DNA from: an uncultured Cellvibrionales bacterium
Lineage (GTDB): Bacteria; Pseudomonadota; Gammaproteobacteria; Pseudomonadales; Dasaniaceae
NCBI GenBank assembly: GCA_913019905.1
Contig: CAJVZD010000022.1
Location: 1 to 64,000, forward strand
Direction: 5' to 3'
Length of the DNA: 64,000 nucleotides
Within the stretch, counting starts at the first letter, position 1. Every line of letters starts with the position of its first letter. A program made the position numbers and the translations under genes. This document shows positions 54,201 through 63,742 of the stretch, one piece after another. The notes below the pieces were generated by a model. It was not told the origin of the DNA. It did no database searches and was given only the letters and a program-made list of their open reading frames with translations.

Positions 54201-55253
54201 CTACAACTCTTCGATGCTAATACCCATTTTCTCTGCTCGTCGTCGCCACAATTTACGCGCTTCCTTTTGCATATCGACGGCGATATCTTTTTCGTCGACA
54301 ATCTCCAGGCCTAACAAGGTTTCCAAAACATCTTCCAAGGTAATTATCCCTTCGACACCACCGTACTCGTCAACGACCAGCATCATATGTACTTTTGATC
54401 TTAACAACTCATCAAAGACACGAGATAAGGTCATCGACTCCAAAGTCACGGTAATATCCCGCTGATAATTGTCCAGCGTGCTAGAAGTATTTCCCCTGGC
54501 TTGGGCTAATAACAGGTCATTGCGAAAGACAAAGCCAGTAATATTTTCCGGATCGCCCTCATAAATAGGCACCCGCGAAAATGGCAATTGATCATGTTTA
54601 TGGAAAAACTCTTCAACCGTAGTCGTTCCTGCGAGCGAAAACACAACCGTTCTGGGGGTCATCGCCATCGATACCCGTGCGTCTCGAAACAACAATAGAT
54701 TTTGAAGTAGTTGAGATTCCCTCTCGCCGATTTGTCCTTCCTTGTAACTCAAATCGACAACAGCCATAAACTCGTCGCGACTGAACCCACTTAGCGTTGG
54801 GCCATGAGTAATGCTGCCGGTAATTCTTTCGGAAAGTTTAACAAAGGGATACAGGATAATAATCAAATACTTAAGGCCAAACGCGGTAACGGAAGCGAGT
54901 TGTCGCCAATAATGTGCCCCTAGCGTTTTGGGAATTATTTCGGAAAAAACCAAAATCAACAAGGTCAAGATGGCCGACGCGACACCTACATACCCGCTGC
55001 CAAATACGACAGCAGCCTGGGCGCCGGCGCCGGCAGCACCAATCGTATGGGCAATCGTATTGAGGGTAAGAATCGCCGCCAAAGGTCTATTAACATCGTC
55101 TTTCAGACCACGTAACAAAGCGCCGGCGGGTTTTCCCTGTTTTTCCATTAAAGCGACATGTGCGGAAGTGACACTGAGAAGTACTGCTTCAGCGACAGAG
55201 CATAAAAATGAAAAGCCAAGGGCAATCAGCACGTAAGTAACTAGTATTAACAT
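54201..55253 (-). CDS. DUF21/CBS-domain transporter-like protein (CNNM/TlyC family)
   Basis: A 350-residue membrane protein. The N-terminal DUF21 (CNNM) domain has about four helices (LILVTYVLIALGFSFLCSVA, then AAVVFGSGYVGVASAILTLL and the family motif VFSEIIPKTLGAHYW). Then two CBS domains occupy residues 190-330 (VSMAMTPRTVVFSLAGTTTV, MMLVVDEYGGVEGIITLEDV, ending LETLLGLEIVDEKD). Family members are implicated in magnesium or cobalt export and adenine-nucleotide sensing. The usual C-terminal CorC_HlyC transporter-associated domain is missing; the protein ends about 30 residues after the second CBS, as in the short YtfL-like subset. The ATG at 55253 fits the family start; a GTG 13 codons earlier is possible. 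Confidence 0.87.
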   Translation of the reverse strand: MLILVTYVLIALGFSFLCSVAEAVLLSVTSAHVALMEKQGKPAGALLRGLKDDVNRPLAAILTLNTIAHTIGAAGAGAQAAVVFGSGYVGVASAILTLLILVFSEIIPKTLGAHYWRQLASVTAFGLKYLIIILYPFVKLSERITGSITHGPTLSGFSRDEFMAVVDLSYKEGQIGERESQLLQNLLLFRDARVSMAMTPRTVVFSLAGTTTVEEFFHKHDQLPFSRVPIYEGDPENITGFVFRNDLLLAQARGNTSSTLDNYQRDITVTLESMTLSRVFDELLRSKVHMMLVVDEYGGVEGIITLEDVLETLLGLEIVDEKDIAVDMQKEARKLWRRRAEKMGISIEEL

Positions 55254-55682
55254 TATTAGCGAGTTCCAAATTTTCTTTTTGATTAGAGCCACAGCATGTT
55301 CTTTAGCTGATTACACCATTGTATATGAGAGCATCATCTCTCAATACACGTCGGATACAGACATACACAACACCGTGCTTGCGACTTATTAGTGTAATAC
55401 CTTTACGACTATTGCCAAGTAAACCGCACTCACGTGGCATTTATCAGACCGATAGAATGACAACTTACTAGCGATATGTTCCCCGGGAATGAGCCTTCTC
55501 TAAAATCACGCCCTATGCCGCCCGACGACAATTTCGTGTCCATTCCGACCCGTGAAGGTAGGCGCGCGAAAGCTGGTCCACTTATGACATAACCCAAGGG
55601 CTCACTCATCCAATTACATGGCCCTAAGTAATTTTCCGTCGAGTCTATCACAAAATCATTATGTTAGATTATATAACCTACG
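55254..55682. other. Gap between DUF21 gene and sulfotransferase gene
   Basis: A 73-codon minus-strand frame at 55430-55651 (MSEPLGYVISGPAFARLPSR inside it) has no ribosome site or known family and I do not call it. I see no repeat element. Confidence 0.45.
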
Positions 55683-56450
55683 CTATAGACTGCACTCTTT
55701 CAGCGCGAGATAATCGTCGAGACATTCATCAACAACATTCTGTTGCTGTCTATTTAAAGAAATTTCTTTTTCGACATAAGGGGCAAAATGGGTAGAGTTT
55801 TCTACACTTTCATACCAGTGTGGCGCCCATACGCCGTCGCTTTCTCTCGTTCCCACAGGCCAACTTAGCATGTGTTCATCGAAAGGCACGTCCAACGCTG
55901 AACACAATAATCTCAAGCTGGCGCCGGGGTTCATTAAAACATCCCGCGACTCGATTACAGGGGGTTCGAACCCTAAACTTTGCGCCAACTCAAAAATCTC
56001 CCGTTGCCGGGCAAAACCTATATCCTCAGCGTTTACCTGATCCCGCTTTTGCGCATAAGACGCAACCACTTCTGCCGGATGTCGGATTAGAAACGCGTGA
56101 CGAAGAGTAGAAAACCACTCTTCATTAAGCTCGCTAACCATATGTTGAGTCATGTGTTTTTGATATTGTATCGCTTGCCTTGTGGCGTGACCTGCAGGAA
56201 GTCCTGTCGGGAGGCTCGTGGGTAGGTCTGTCGTGAGTACTTGGTCAATGACAGTATCCCAGCTGGTCGATTGCGACGCTAATACTTCCTCCTGCATTGG
56301 ATGAACAATACCTGTTGCCTGCAAAAAACAGGCATAAAAAGGCTCATCAACCACAGCCGTATCCGATCTGTTTTCCCAAGAGCGCATCATCGCTGTAGAA
56401 ATATTTCTCGGACCTGACCACATAGCGATGCGGATGATGGAATCACTCAT
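55683..56450 (-). CDS. Sulfotransferase-like P-loop protein
   Basis: A 255-residue protein with a sulfotransferase-type nucleotide loop at the start (IAMWSGPRNISTAMMRSWEN, residues 8-27), which would bind the 5'-phosphosulfate group of PAPS, and HAFLIRHPAEVVASYAQKRD in the middle, matching the 3'-phosphate-binding segment. Similar proteins lie beside class-IV aminotransferases in many bacteria; whether they transfer sulfate is not shown. Its ATG overlaps the end of the upstream aminotransferase gene by eight bases, so the two are translationally coupled. Near residue 75 is a short local repeat, LPTSLPTGLPAG, an apparent expansion. Confidence 0.8.
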   Translation of the reverse strand: MSDSIIRIAMWSGPRNISTAMMRSWENRSDTAVVDEPFYACFLQATGIVHPMQEEVLASQSTSWDTVIDQVLTTDLPTSLPTGLPAGHATRQAIQYQKHMTQHMVSELNEEWFSTLRHAFLIRHPAEVVASYAQKRDQVNAEDIGFARQREIFELAQSLGFEPPVIESRDVLMNPGASLRLLCSALDVPFDEHMLSWPVGTRESDGVWAPHWYESVENSTHFAPYVEKEISLNRQQQNVVDECLDDYLALKECSL

Positions 56451-57372
56451 GGCTACATTCTTTAGCTAACATGTCCATATAGAGACTCTGCAGTTTTTTG
56501 ACCATTGGCCCTCGTTGTCCTGAGCCAATCTGACGACCATCAATAGTTCTCACCGGAACCAAACCGGCAAAAGTACCCGTCACGAATGCTTCGTCGGCAC
56601 TGTAAACCTCAGAGAGGGAAAAGTTAGTTTGTGCTGAAACAATGCCCTGCTGCCGACAAACTTCCAATACCGCACCACGAGTGACACCATCGATACAAAA
56701 TTGCCCCGTCGACGTTATGACTTGTTCGTCCTTAACGATAAAGAAGTGAGTGCTATTACACGTCGCAACAAAGCCGTGCGGATCTAACATCAACGCTTCG
56801 TCTGCACCGGCTTTCGTAGCTTGAATACAAGCGACAATGCAGTTGATTTTCGAGTGACTGTTCAATTTGGGATCTTGCACGTCGGGATAACCCCGTCTCA
56901 CGTGAACGGTAAAGAGCTCAATACCCTTTTCAACGGTTTCGGGTAAAACCTCTTTGTACTCTGGGATAATGACGATGGTTGGTGGCGTAATCGTCACCCT
57001 CGGATCTTGATAGGGTGTTGATTTAGTCCCTCGACTAACCATCAAACGCAAATGCACGCCCTCATGCATGTCATTCGCGTCCAGGGTTTGATGAATGCGG
57101 TCGACCAATTCCTTTTGGCTAATGCCCAAGTCAAAATCCAAAGCCTTCGCTCCGGCACTAAGCCGGTTGAGGTGCGTCTGCAGAAACGCCACCTTACCCT
57201 TGTGCACGCGAAGCCCTTCCCATACGCCGTCACCCAACATGAAGGCGGAATCAAAGACCGATACTTTGGCTTCTTCTCGGGGGAACAACTCACCATTGAT
57301 ATTGATCAGTATAGAATTATTGCGGTCATCTCCGGCATAGGTATGCGTGGATGTTTTATTTGAGGCTGACAT
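56443..57372 (-). CDS. Class-IV aminotransferase (D-alanine/branched-chain-like)
   Basis: A 309-residue PLP enzyme of fold type IV. The Schiff-base lysine is K175 in KLNSHSKINCIVA. The N-terminal MLGDGVWEGLRVHKGKVAFL and FVTGTFAGLVPVRTIDGRQI near the C-terminus are typical of branched-chain/D-amino-acid aminotransferases and aminodeoxychorismate lyases. The HSKINCI variant resembles the branched-chain-like class more than lyases. It starts the overlapping pair with the sulfotransferase-like gene and is divergent from the M20 amidohydrolase. Substrate not determined. Confidence 0.9.
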   Translation of the reverse strand: MSASNKTSTHTYAGDDRNNSILININGELFPREEAKVSVFDSAFMLGDGVWEGLRVHKGKVAFLQTHLNRLSAGAKALDFDLGISQKELVDRIHQTLDANDMHEGVHLRLMVSRGTKSTPYQDPRVTITPPTIVIIPEYKEVLPETVEKGIELFTVHVRRGYPDVQDPKLNSHSKINCIVACIQATKAGADEALMLDPHGFVATCNSTHFFIVKDEQVITSTGQFCIDGVTRGAVLEVCRQQGIVSAQTNFSLSEVYSADEAFVTGTFAGLVPVRTIDGRQIGSGQRGPMVKKLQSLYMDMLAKECSHE

Positions 57373-57519
57373 AGTGATTAGAGAGCTCCTAAAATCGCGC
57401 GTATTTTAAAGTGATCTTTATGTTAACAGGAAGTGCCACTTTCGGTTAAGCTATCCGCATAATAAGTAATCAGCACTATGAGCAATCAGAATAATATACC
57501 ATCATAAACTGGAGTTTTT

Positions 57520-58845
57520 ATGCGCACCGCGATCACACTATCAACGGCCTTTGTCTTAGTTTTCTGTAGCACAACATCATTTTCAGACAGTGACCTCTCT
57601 AAACATATCGATAGGGAATACAGCTCATATTTAAAACCACTATTTATTCATTTCCACGAAAACCCCGAACTGAGTCTTGTTGAAAATAAAACAGCAGCAC
57701 GGATGGCTAAAGAACTCACAGCCGCTGGCTTCGAAGTGACAACAGGTGTTGGTGGCACGGGCGTCGTCGCTATACTAAAAAATGGGAAAGGGCCGTTAGT
57801 CAGTATGCGCGCCGATATGGATGGTTTACCGGTGAAAGAAAAAACAGGCTTAGCTTATGCCTCTCAAGCGAGACAAACAGACCCGATTACAGGCAACGAA
57901 GTTCCCGTTATGCATGCCTGTGGACACGACGTGCATATCACCAGCTTAGTCGGAACCGCGCGCTATATGCAGTCCCACCAAGATGCTTGGTCTGGTACCT
58001 TGATGTTAATTGTGCAGCCAGCTGAAGAGCGAGTCATTGGCGCCAAAATGATGATGGAAGACAACCTTTATCAACGCTTCGGCACTCCCGACTATGGTTT
58101 AGCGTTTCACGTCAGCTCTGAAATTGAAGCAGGTAAAATTGGCGTTACCGATGGCAGCCCTTATGCTGGAGCGGATACGGTGGACATTGTCATTCACGGC
58201 GTGGGTGCTCATGGTGCCAGCCCCCATGCAGGCAAAGATCCAATAGTCCTCGGCTCACAAATCGTCATGGCTCTGCAAACGCTGGTTGCCCGCGAACTCC
58301 CTCCCCGGGATCCAGGCGTCGTAACCGTCGGCTCTTTTCACTCGGGCACTAAACACAACATCATTTCCGATCGAGCGGTACTTCAATTGACCGTGCGCAA
58401 TACCAGCCTGGAGACTCGCAAAACCTTATTGGATGGTATTAAACGAATCGCCGAGAACATGGGTCGGGTAGCAGGCTTGTCGGAAGATAAATTACCGGAA
58501 GTCACTGTTTTAAACGAGAGCGTCCCTCCTACCATCAATGATGCCAAAATGGCACAACGATTGCGCGCAGTATGGGTCGACAAAATGGGTAAAAAGATAC
58601 TATCGGAAAAACCGAATAAAGGTATGGGGGCAGAAGACTATCCGTTTTTTACAACGACCCCGTATATTCCGAGTGTCTATTTTGCGATCGGCGGTACACC
58701 TAAGAAAGATTTTGAAATCGCCGCAAAAGGTGGCACTCCTGTACCCAGTCACCATAGCCCATTATTCAAAATTACTCCGAAGCCGGCGGTTACTAACGGT
58801 GTCGAGGCCACGGTTTTAGCGCTGATGGAATTGATGGGGAAGTAG
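57520..58845 (+). CDS. Exported M20-family amidohydrolase (hippurate hydrolase-like)
   Basis: A 441-residue metallopeptidase-family amidohydrolase. Signal peptide: TAITLSTAFVLVFCSTTSFS. Metal-binding motif HACGHDVH at 132-139 (C134, H136), catalytic/metal glutamates E169-E170 in QPAEERVIGAK, and HSPLFKI near the C-terminus (metal His). The dimerisation lid domain (VDIVIHGVGAHGASPHAGKD) is present. It hydrolyses N-acyl amino acids or amides of aromatic acids in the periplasm. The divergent aminotransferase could use the freed amino acids (inference). TGGAG lies six bases before the ATG, and a strong terminator follows. Confidence 0.92.
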   Translation: MRTAITLSTAFVLVFCSTTSFSDSDLSKHIDREYSSYLKPLFIHFHENPELSLVENKTAARMAKELTAAGFEVTTGVGGTGVVAILKNGKGPLVSMRADMDGLPVKEKTGLAYASQARQTDPITGNEVPVMHACGHDVHITSLVGTARYMQSHQDAWSGTLMLIVQPAEERVIGAKMMMEDNLYQRFGTPDYGLAFHVSSEIEAGKIGVTDGSPYAGADTVDIVIHGVGAHGASPHAGKDPIVLGSQIVMALQTLVARELPPRDPGVVTVGSFHSGTKHNIISDRAVLQLTVRNTSLETRKTLLDGIKRIAENMGRVAGLSEDKLPEVTVLNESVPPTINDAKMAQRLRAVWVDKMGKKILSEKPNKGMGAEDYPFFTTTPYIPSVYFAIGGTPKKDFEIAAKGGTPVPSHHSPLFKITPKPAVTNGVEATVLALMELMGK

Positions 58846-58876
58846 GAAGCTTATCGGGACCTGAAGTCAGGCGAGA

Positions 58877-58902
58877 GTCACCGCTAGTGGCGGTGGCTTT
58901 TT
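58877..58902 (+). terminator. Rho-independent terminator after M20 amidohydrolase
   Basis: GTCACCGC-TAGTG-GCGGTGGC forms an eight-pair stem (one G-T pair) directly followed by TTTTT. It lies 31 bases after the stop codon. Confidence 0.85.
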
Positions 58903-59035
58903 CTCAAGATGTTTTGAATCAACGCTTATTTACCTGTCAATCTGGTCAGCATTCTAGTAATACCACCTCTTTACCGATGCTTACTATTTTTGATATTTTG
59001 AACCAATGACACCATTCGACTTCTCCAGCGCTCAA

Positions 59036-59584
59036 CTACACTCGTTTACTTTTCCAGAACTTCATCATCTTTTGCGTAACATCATCTTTAACGACCAGCC
59101 AATGATAAATGGCCGCCAGTACGTGGACAAGTATGAGTGCGATAACGGCGTTGGTTGCAAATTCATGGAAACCACGAATAAACGTAAATGTTTCTTTGTC
59201 AATTTGGCCTAAAGTAATCTCAAATTGCCCAAACAGCGCCACTGGGTCAGTTGCATTCATTGCCGTGAATAGCCCACTCAGAATCAGGAAACCAATAAAA
59301 AAGTACAGCAATCCATGACCCAACTTAGCGGCTATAATTTGCCATCCCTGCATCGACACAGGCAGCGCGGGCGCGCCATTTTTATAGCGTAAATAAAGAC
59401 GCAGTAAAAAAAGCGAGGCCACAATAGTGCCGAGAGATCCGTGGTCGCCGCGCGATTCAAGCCTATCTGCCTGCTCCATCACATTGCCAAATTTTTGTGC
59501 AACGAAAAGGTCAAGCGTAATCAAAATCGCCATAAGCCAATGGACAATTTTCTGGGCGATAGAATAATCCAGGGGTTGAGACAT
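59036..59584 (-). CDS. Cytochrome b561-type membrane protein
   Basis: A 182-residue four-helix membrane cytochrome b. It has IAQKIVHWLMAILITLDLFV (first heme-ligand His), GDHGSLGTIVASLFLLRLYL, AKLGHGLLYFFIGFLILSGL and FHEFATNAVIALILVHVLAA with paired histidines in helices two to four, plus a final H in IYHWLVVKDDV, typical of YodB/CybB-like proteins that pass electrons from quinol. The ATG at 59584 is favoured; an upstream TTG 17 codons earlier is unlikely. It stands alone, convergent with the M20 gene. Confidence 0.9.
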   Translation of the reverse strand: MSQPLDYSIAQKIVHWLMAILITLDLFVAQKFGNVMEQADRLESRGDHGSLGTIVASLFLLRLYLRYKNGAPALPVSMQGWQIIAAKLGHGLLYFFIGFLILSGLFTAMNATDPVALFGQFEITLGQIDKETFTFIRGFHEFATNAVIALILVHVLAAIYHWLVVKDDVTQKMMKFWKSKRV

Positions 59585-60019
59585 GCTAGGTATTTCCAGT
59601 CGTGGTTTGGTCTTCTCATCATAAGCTACAGACAAATTTAATGACAGAATTCAGTAGAATTAAGGCGACTTCTACATCTAGCGCGCGGTACTGAAATCCA
59701 ATAAGCAACAGCACGGTTTCTAATTATCGATGGCGCTTTGCTCTCACTAGAGCCATGCGATAAGACGGCTTGGCAACTGGAAATGTTAAGACTACTGAAA
59801 CTCAATCTTCTACTGAGATTCCGGGCTTCGAATCACGGGTGCCAAACTATGGTGACAGGTAGATCGACTTACTCATTGATGGTCAGGAAATTAGTGTTAT
59901 TGTTATAGAATACCGAAGATTGACAATCGCGACTACTCTACTCTTTTATAAACATTTATTTGGGACTATGTTGGCAGGAGTGGCTCGCGTTTCTTCTGCC
60001 TGTTTTCAACGAGGTTATC
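59585..60019. other. Divergent upstream region of cytochrome b561 and DUF3500 genes
   Basis: The frame of the DUF3500 gene runs open back to 59960, but the start is at 60020. No gene or repeat is supported. Confidence 0.5.
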
Positions 60020-61213
60020 ATGCGCATATTCAATCTCTTCATCAGTATTGCACTCTTATACGCCTACCCGACGATTGCCGATGATGCTTACAATAATGAC
60101 ACTTTGAAAGTGAAGAAGATGTTTGCCGATATTGAAGTCAAAGCCCTGGCCGAAAAATTTGAAGGCCTGCGCACCTCCAAAGGATTCCAAAAGGGTTTGT
60201 TTACAATAAAATCAACAGGTGTTACCACTGCCCCTATCATCGACGCAGCGGCAACTTATCTAGCCTCACTCAATATGCCAGAGAAAATTCGGTCGCAGTT
60301 TGCTGTCGACGATCCCGAATGGCGACGCTGGTTTAATGTGGATAACGGAATTTATGTTCGGCAAGGATTAAGTCTGAAAGAAATGACCGACCAACAACGT
60401 CGCGCTGCGATGGGAATATTAGAGACCTCTCTTAGCGCAAAAGGCTTGTCTCTCAGCCTCGATATTATGAAAACAGACAAAACCTTGTCTGAGATTAATA
60501 ACAATGCACCCCACCTTGATGAAGCACTCTATTTTTTTACGATTATGGGAACTCCGAGTAAAACTGAACCATGGGGTTGGCAAATTGACGGCCATCATTT
60601 GGTGATAAATTATTTTGTTCTGGGCGACCAGATCATCATGACACCTACCTTTCTGGGTGCTGAGCCTGCAGTGACAACAAGCGGAAAATATTCCGGAAAT
60701 AAGGTATTGCAGCAGGAACAAAATTTAGGACTGCAATTTATGCAGTCATTGTCGAAAGAGCAACAAATACGCGCGACACTGGATAAGGAAAAACGAAAAG
60801 ATAATATGCTCGCAGCCGCCCATAAAGATAATTTGGTGTTGGATTACAAAGGGTTAAAAGCGAGTCGTCTAGACCCAAAGCAAAAAACTATGTTACTTCA
60901 GCTTACTGGTCTATTTGTTAACAATATGAAAGAAGAACATGCCAAAATTCGCATGCAGGAAGTTAGAGAACATTTAGATCAAACGTGGTTTTCGTGGACC
61001 GGCGCAAGCAACGATGACAGCATTTTTTATTACCGTATACACAGCCCTGTTATCTTAATAGAATTTGACCATCAACGCCCCATTGGCACTCGATCTCTGA
61101 ACGATCCCAGCCGTCCGACCCGCGATCATATTCACGTGATTGTCCGGACACCCAATGGCAACGATTATGGCAAAGATTTATTGAGACAGCATTTGAAACA
61201 GCATCCGCATTAG
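60020..61213 (+). CDS. DUF3500 family secreted protein
   Basis: A 397-residue protein with a signal peptide (IFNLFISIALLYAYPTIADD). It shows the DUF3500 pattern: FAVDDPEWRRWFNVDNGIYV, GLSLKEMTDQQRRAAMGILE, the histidine motif WGWQIDGHHLVINYFVLGDQ, and the end RIHSPVILIEFDHQRPIGTR plus RDHIHVIVRTPNGNDYG with more histidines. DUF3500 proteins have no established function; the paired histidines suggest a metal-dependent enzyme. GAGG lies before the ATG. An imperfect hairpin (ACAGG-TACG-CCTGT, near 61235) follows, without a T-run. Confidence 0.88.
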   Translation: MRIFNLFISIALLYAYPTIADDAYNNDTLKVKKMFADIEVKALAEKFEGLRTSKGFQKGLFTIKSTGVTTAPIIDAAATYLASLNMPEKIRSQFAVDDPEWRRWFNVDNGIYVRQGLSLKEMTDQQRRAAMGILETSLSAKGLSLSLDIMKTDKTLSEINNNAPHLDEALYFFTIMGTPSKTEPWGWQIDGHHLVINYFVLGDQIIMTPTFLGAEPAVTTSGKYSGNKVLQQEQNLGLQFMQSLSKEQQIRATLDKEKRKDNMLAAAHKDNLVLDYKGLKASRLDPKQKTMLLQLTGLFVNNMKEEHAKIRMQEVREHLDQTWFSWTGASNDDSIFYYRIHSPVILIEFDHQRPIGTRSLNDPSRPTRDHIHVIVRTPNGNDYGKDLLRQHLKQHPH

Positions 61214-61363
61214 CAGCTACTTGCAAAAATCGACCACAGGTACGCCTGTAGTGGCTGAAACAATCCCCGCGTGATCGACAAATGTCGCTAGCTCGCAACA
61301 GGCGGTGCGGGAAAGATATAGAGTACCACGGGTCGACACAGTGTGTCGGATCCCGCGCCAGCG

Positions 61364-62521
61364 TTAACTTGCATCTCTGATCATATTCTTGGCGATGACA
61401 GTTTGTTGTACTTGTGTGGTGCCCTCGTAGATGCGAAACAAACGTACATCGCGATAAAACCGCTCGATGCCATACTCTTCAAGATAACCCGCGCCACCAT
61501 AAATTTGCACGGCCCGATCGGCGACTCGGCCAACCATTTCCGAGGCATACATTTTACAACAAGATGCCTGGGTGGTAATTTTCTCACCGGCATCGCGCTT
61601 TTTCGCCGCATCCAATACCATACACTTACTGGCATAGGCCTCGGTTTTACTATCCGCCAACATAGCTTGAATAAGCTGAAAACTGGAGATAGGTTGGCCG
61701 AATTGTTTACGTTCCATTGCGTAATTCAGACTATCTTCAATCAAACGTTCGGCGGTACCGGTGCACAGCGCTGATATATGCAAACGGCCACGGTCTAAGG
61801 TTTTCATCGATGTGGAGAACCCTTTGTTAAGCATGCTTTCTCCACCTAAAATGGCGCTGGCAGGCACCCGGCAATCTTCGAAAATAACATCGCAGATGTG
61901 GGCGCCTTGTTGGCCCATCTTTTTGTCGGCTCTGCCCAGACTAATACCTGGCAAGTTGGCATCGACCAGAAAAGCCGTGACGCCACGGGCACCTTTTTGG
62001 TCTGCATCGGTGCGGGCAAATACCGTTAACAGTGAAGCGCGCGCTGCATTGGTGATAAACCGCTTGGTGCCATTGAGCACAAAGTCATCGCCGTCGCGGC
62101 GCGCCGATGTTTTTAGCGAACCGGCGTCAGAACCCGCTTCGGGTTCGGTTAGGCAAAACGAGCCAATAATCTCACCGGTCGCCATACCCGGTAGGTACTT
62201 TTCCTTTTGCTCCTCGGTTCCATCCATAACCAAACCTTGCGAACCAATACCGACGTTGGTTCCGAAGCTCGAACGAAATGCCGGTGAGGTGGTGCCCATG
62301 GCCATAATAACGTGGGCTTCTTCTTCACAATTTAAGCCCATACCGCCGTATTCTTCAGGAATGGTCAGGCCGAACAAACCCATATCTTTCATTTCCTGTA
62401 CGATTTCGTCAGGTATTTTGTCGTCTTCGGCGACTTGGCCTTCGATTGGTTTCAAACGCTCATTGACATAACGTTGAACGGTGCTAACAAATTGATCGAG
62501 GGTTTCCTGGTCTAAAGCCAT
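61364..62521 (-). CDS. Acyl-CoA dehydrogenase, short/medium-chain type
   Basis: A 385-residue acyl-CoA dehydrogenase. FAD/substrate motifs are IGSFCLTEPEAGSDAGSLKT and LNGTKRFITNAARASLL. The C-terminal helical part has VQIYGGAGYLEEYGIERFYR, and RLFRIYEGTTQVQQTVIAKN includes the catalytic glutamate (the E of IYEGT), so it is expected to be active on a short or medium-chain acyl-CoA. Full length. It is the most downstream of the minus-strand dehydrogenase genes at the right end; the next upstream pair is separated from it by about 250 bases. AAGAGA precedes the ATG. Confidence 0.93.
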   Translation of the reverse strand: MALDQETLDQFVSTVQRYVNERLKPIEGQVAEDDKIPDEIVQEMKDMGLFGLTIPEEYGGMGLNCEEEAHVIMAMGTTSPAFRSSFGTNVGIGSQGLVMDGTEEQKEKYLPGMATGEIIGSFCLTEPEAGSDAGSLKTSARRDGDDFVLNGTKRFITNAARASLLTVFARTDADQKGARGVTAFLVDANLPGISLGRADKKMGQQGAHICDVIFEDCRVPASAILGGESMLNKGFSTSMKTLDRGRLHISALCTGTAERLIEDSLNYAMERKQFGQPISSFQLIQAMLADSKTEAYASKCMVLDAAKKRDAGEKITTQASCCKMYASEMVGRVADRAVQIYGGAGYLEEYGIERFYRDVRLFRIYEGTTQVQQTVIAKNMIRDAS

Positions 62522-62767
62522 AGTATTCTCTTTTAGTGCTATGAATTAGTGGACGTCATTTTAGGTGGTACAAGGCAGTGTTGCCAATGGTTCGATTGGA
62601 AAATCGACCAGCTATTAGTCGATTTTCCAGCGTCGGGAAGTATAACACGGTAGCGAGACCTAGCCAGACCGTGGACTGATCATACAGCGCAACCAGATCG
62701 TCGACCGTTCATAGCGGACGGCCAGATTATCGACCATCCAAACTGTGATCACCCCAAGCTTGTATCA

Positions 62768-63742
62768 CTACGCAGTAAGCAGCTGCCAGAGCTCATCAGG
62801 ATCGGTGGCCGCCAGCTGTTTGCCTAAATAAATATTCCACTGTGCCTCATTACCCCATTCGTCGCGCCAGCTCCACAACCGACGACTGCGGTGATGTAAA
62901 TCATGTTCGTAAGTAAAACCCATCGCACCTAATACTTGATGCGCTATTTCACTGCCTATGCCTGCGGCTTCTCCCGCGACAGATTTTGCCACGGCTACTG
63001 ACCGAATGAAATCGACTGAGGACGTATTCAGTGCTGCTACGCGGGTCGCTTGGCGCGCTTGACTATATTGTCCGGCCAATACGGCAAGTTGTTGCTGAAT
63101 CGCCTGAAACTTTGCAATGGGGCGACCAAATTGTTTACGTTCGAGGGCGTAATTCACGCTGCTGTCTAACAGAAATTCTAAAGCGCCAGACATTAACGCA
63201 CTGCGACTGAGTGCCGCTAAACCACGCCACCATTGCGTATCGTGCTGGGTTGAGAGTATCACAGCAGCGTCTGAATCGATGCTGACTCGATCGGCTGCTT
63301 CACCGGCATAATTATAAGCCTCAACAAATTCATCACTGATCTTAGGTACATAACGCAGTTCTTGTTCAGACCATAACACCACACCACGACTAAAGCGGCC
63401 AAAGGGTATTGCTGCTCCCGCTCGGGCAAAGCTCAGTGGGCCATCTGGTACATCGATACCTGCCTCGTACAGTGCCAAGCGCGCAATATAGGTATCGGCT
63501 AATGGCAGGGGAATAGAATGTTTACCCGCAAGTTCAAGCAGGCGAAAAAAATCGGACATTTCGCCGCCGACTCCACCGTATTGTTCTGGTACACCGGCCA
63601 AGAGCAATCCAGTTTGCTCAACCTCTTGCCATAAGCCATCGGCAAACTGACCCGTTTCAGCTTGATTGATCAGCTCTTTATTGCAGTGTTGAGAAAACAA
63701 TTTGTCGGCGGTCTGTAAAATTAACTCTAGTGTTTCGCTCAT
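62768..63742 (-). CDS. Acyl-CoA dehydrogenase subunit, FadE28-like
   Basis: A 324-residue, short acyl-CoA dehydrogenase-like protein. It has N-terminal ACAD helices (WQEVEQTGLLLAGVPEQYGG), a shortened middle domain and the C-terminal ALERKQFGRPIAKFQAIQQQ and HQVLGAMGFTYEHDLHHRSR. The usual GSKTFITN-type FAD segment and IYEGT end are missing. This shortened form is typical of one partner of alpha2beta2 heteromeric dehydrogenases such as those for steroid side chains. It overlaps the upstream gene by four bases (ATGA), strongly supporting a heteromeric pair with it. Confidence 0.85.
   Translation of the reverse strand: MSETLELILQTADKLFSQHCNKELINQAETGQFADGLWQEVEQTGLLLAGVPEQYGGVGGEMSDFFRLLELAGKHSIPLPLADTYIARLALYEAGIDVPDGPLSFARAGAAIPFGRFSRGVVLWSEQELRYVPKISDEFVEAYNYAGEAADRVSIDSDAAVILSTQHDTQWWRGLAALSRSALMSGALEFLLDSSVNYALERKQFGRPIAKFQAIQQQLAVLAGQYSQARQATRVAALNTSSVDFIRSVAVAKSVAGEAAGIGSEIAHQVLGAMGFTYEHDLHHRSRRLWSWRDEWGNEAQWNIYLGKQLAATDPDELWQLLTA

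Noticed and set aside
55430-55651. 73-codon minus-strand frame in the gap after the sulfotransferase-like gene
   Set aside because: No ribosome site and no family resemblance; may be debris.
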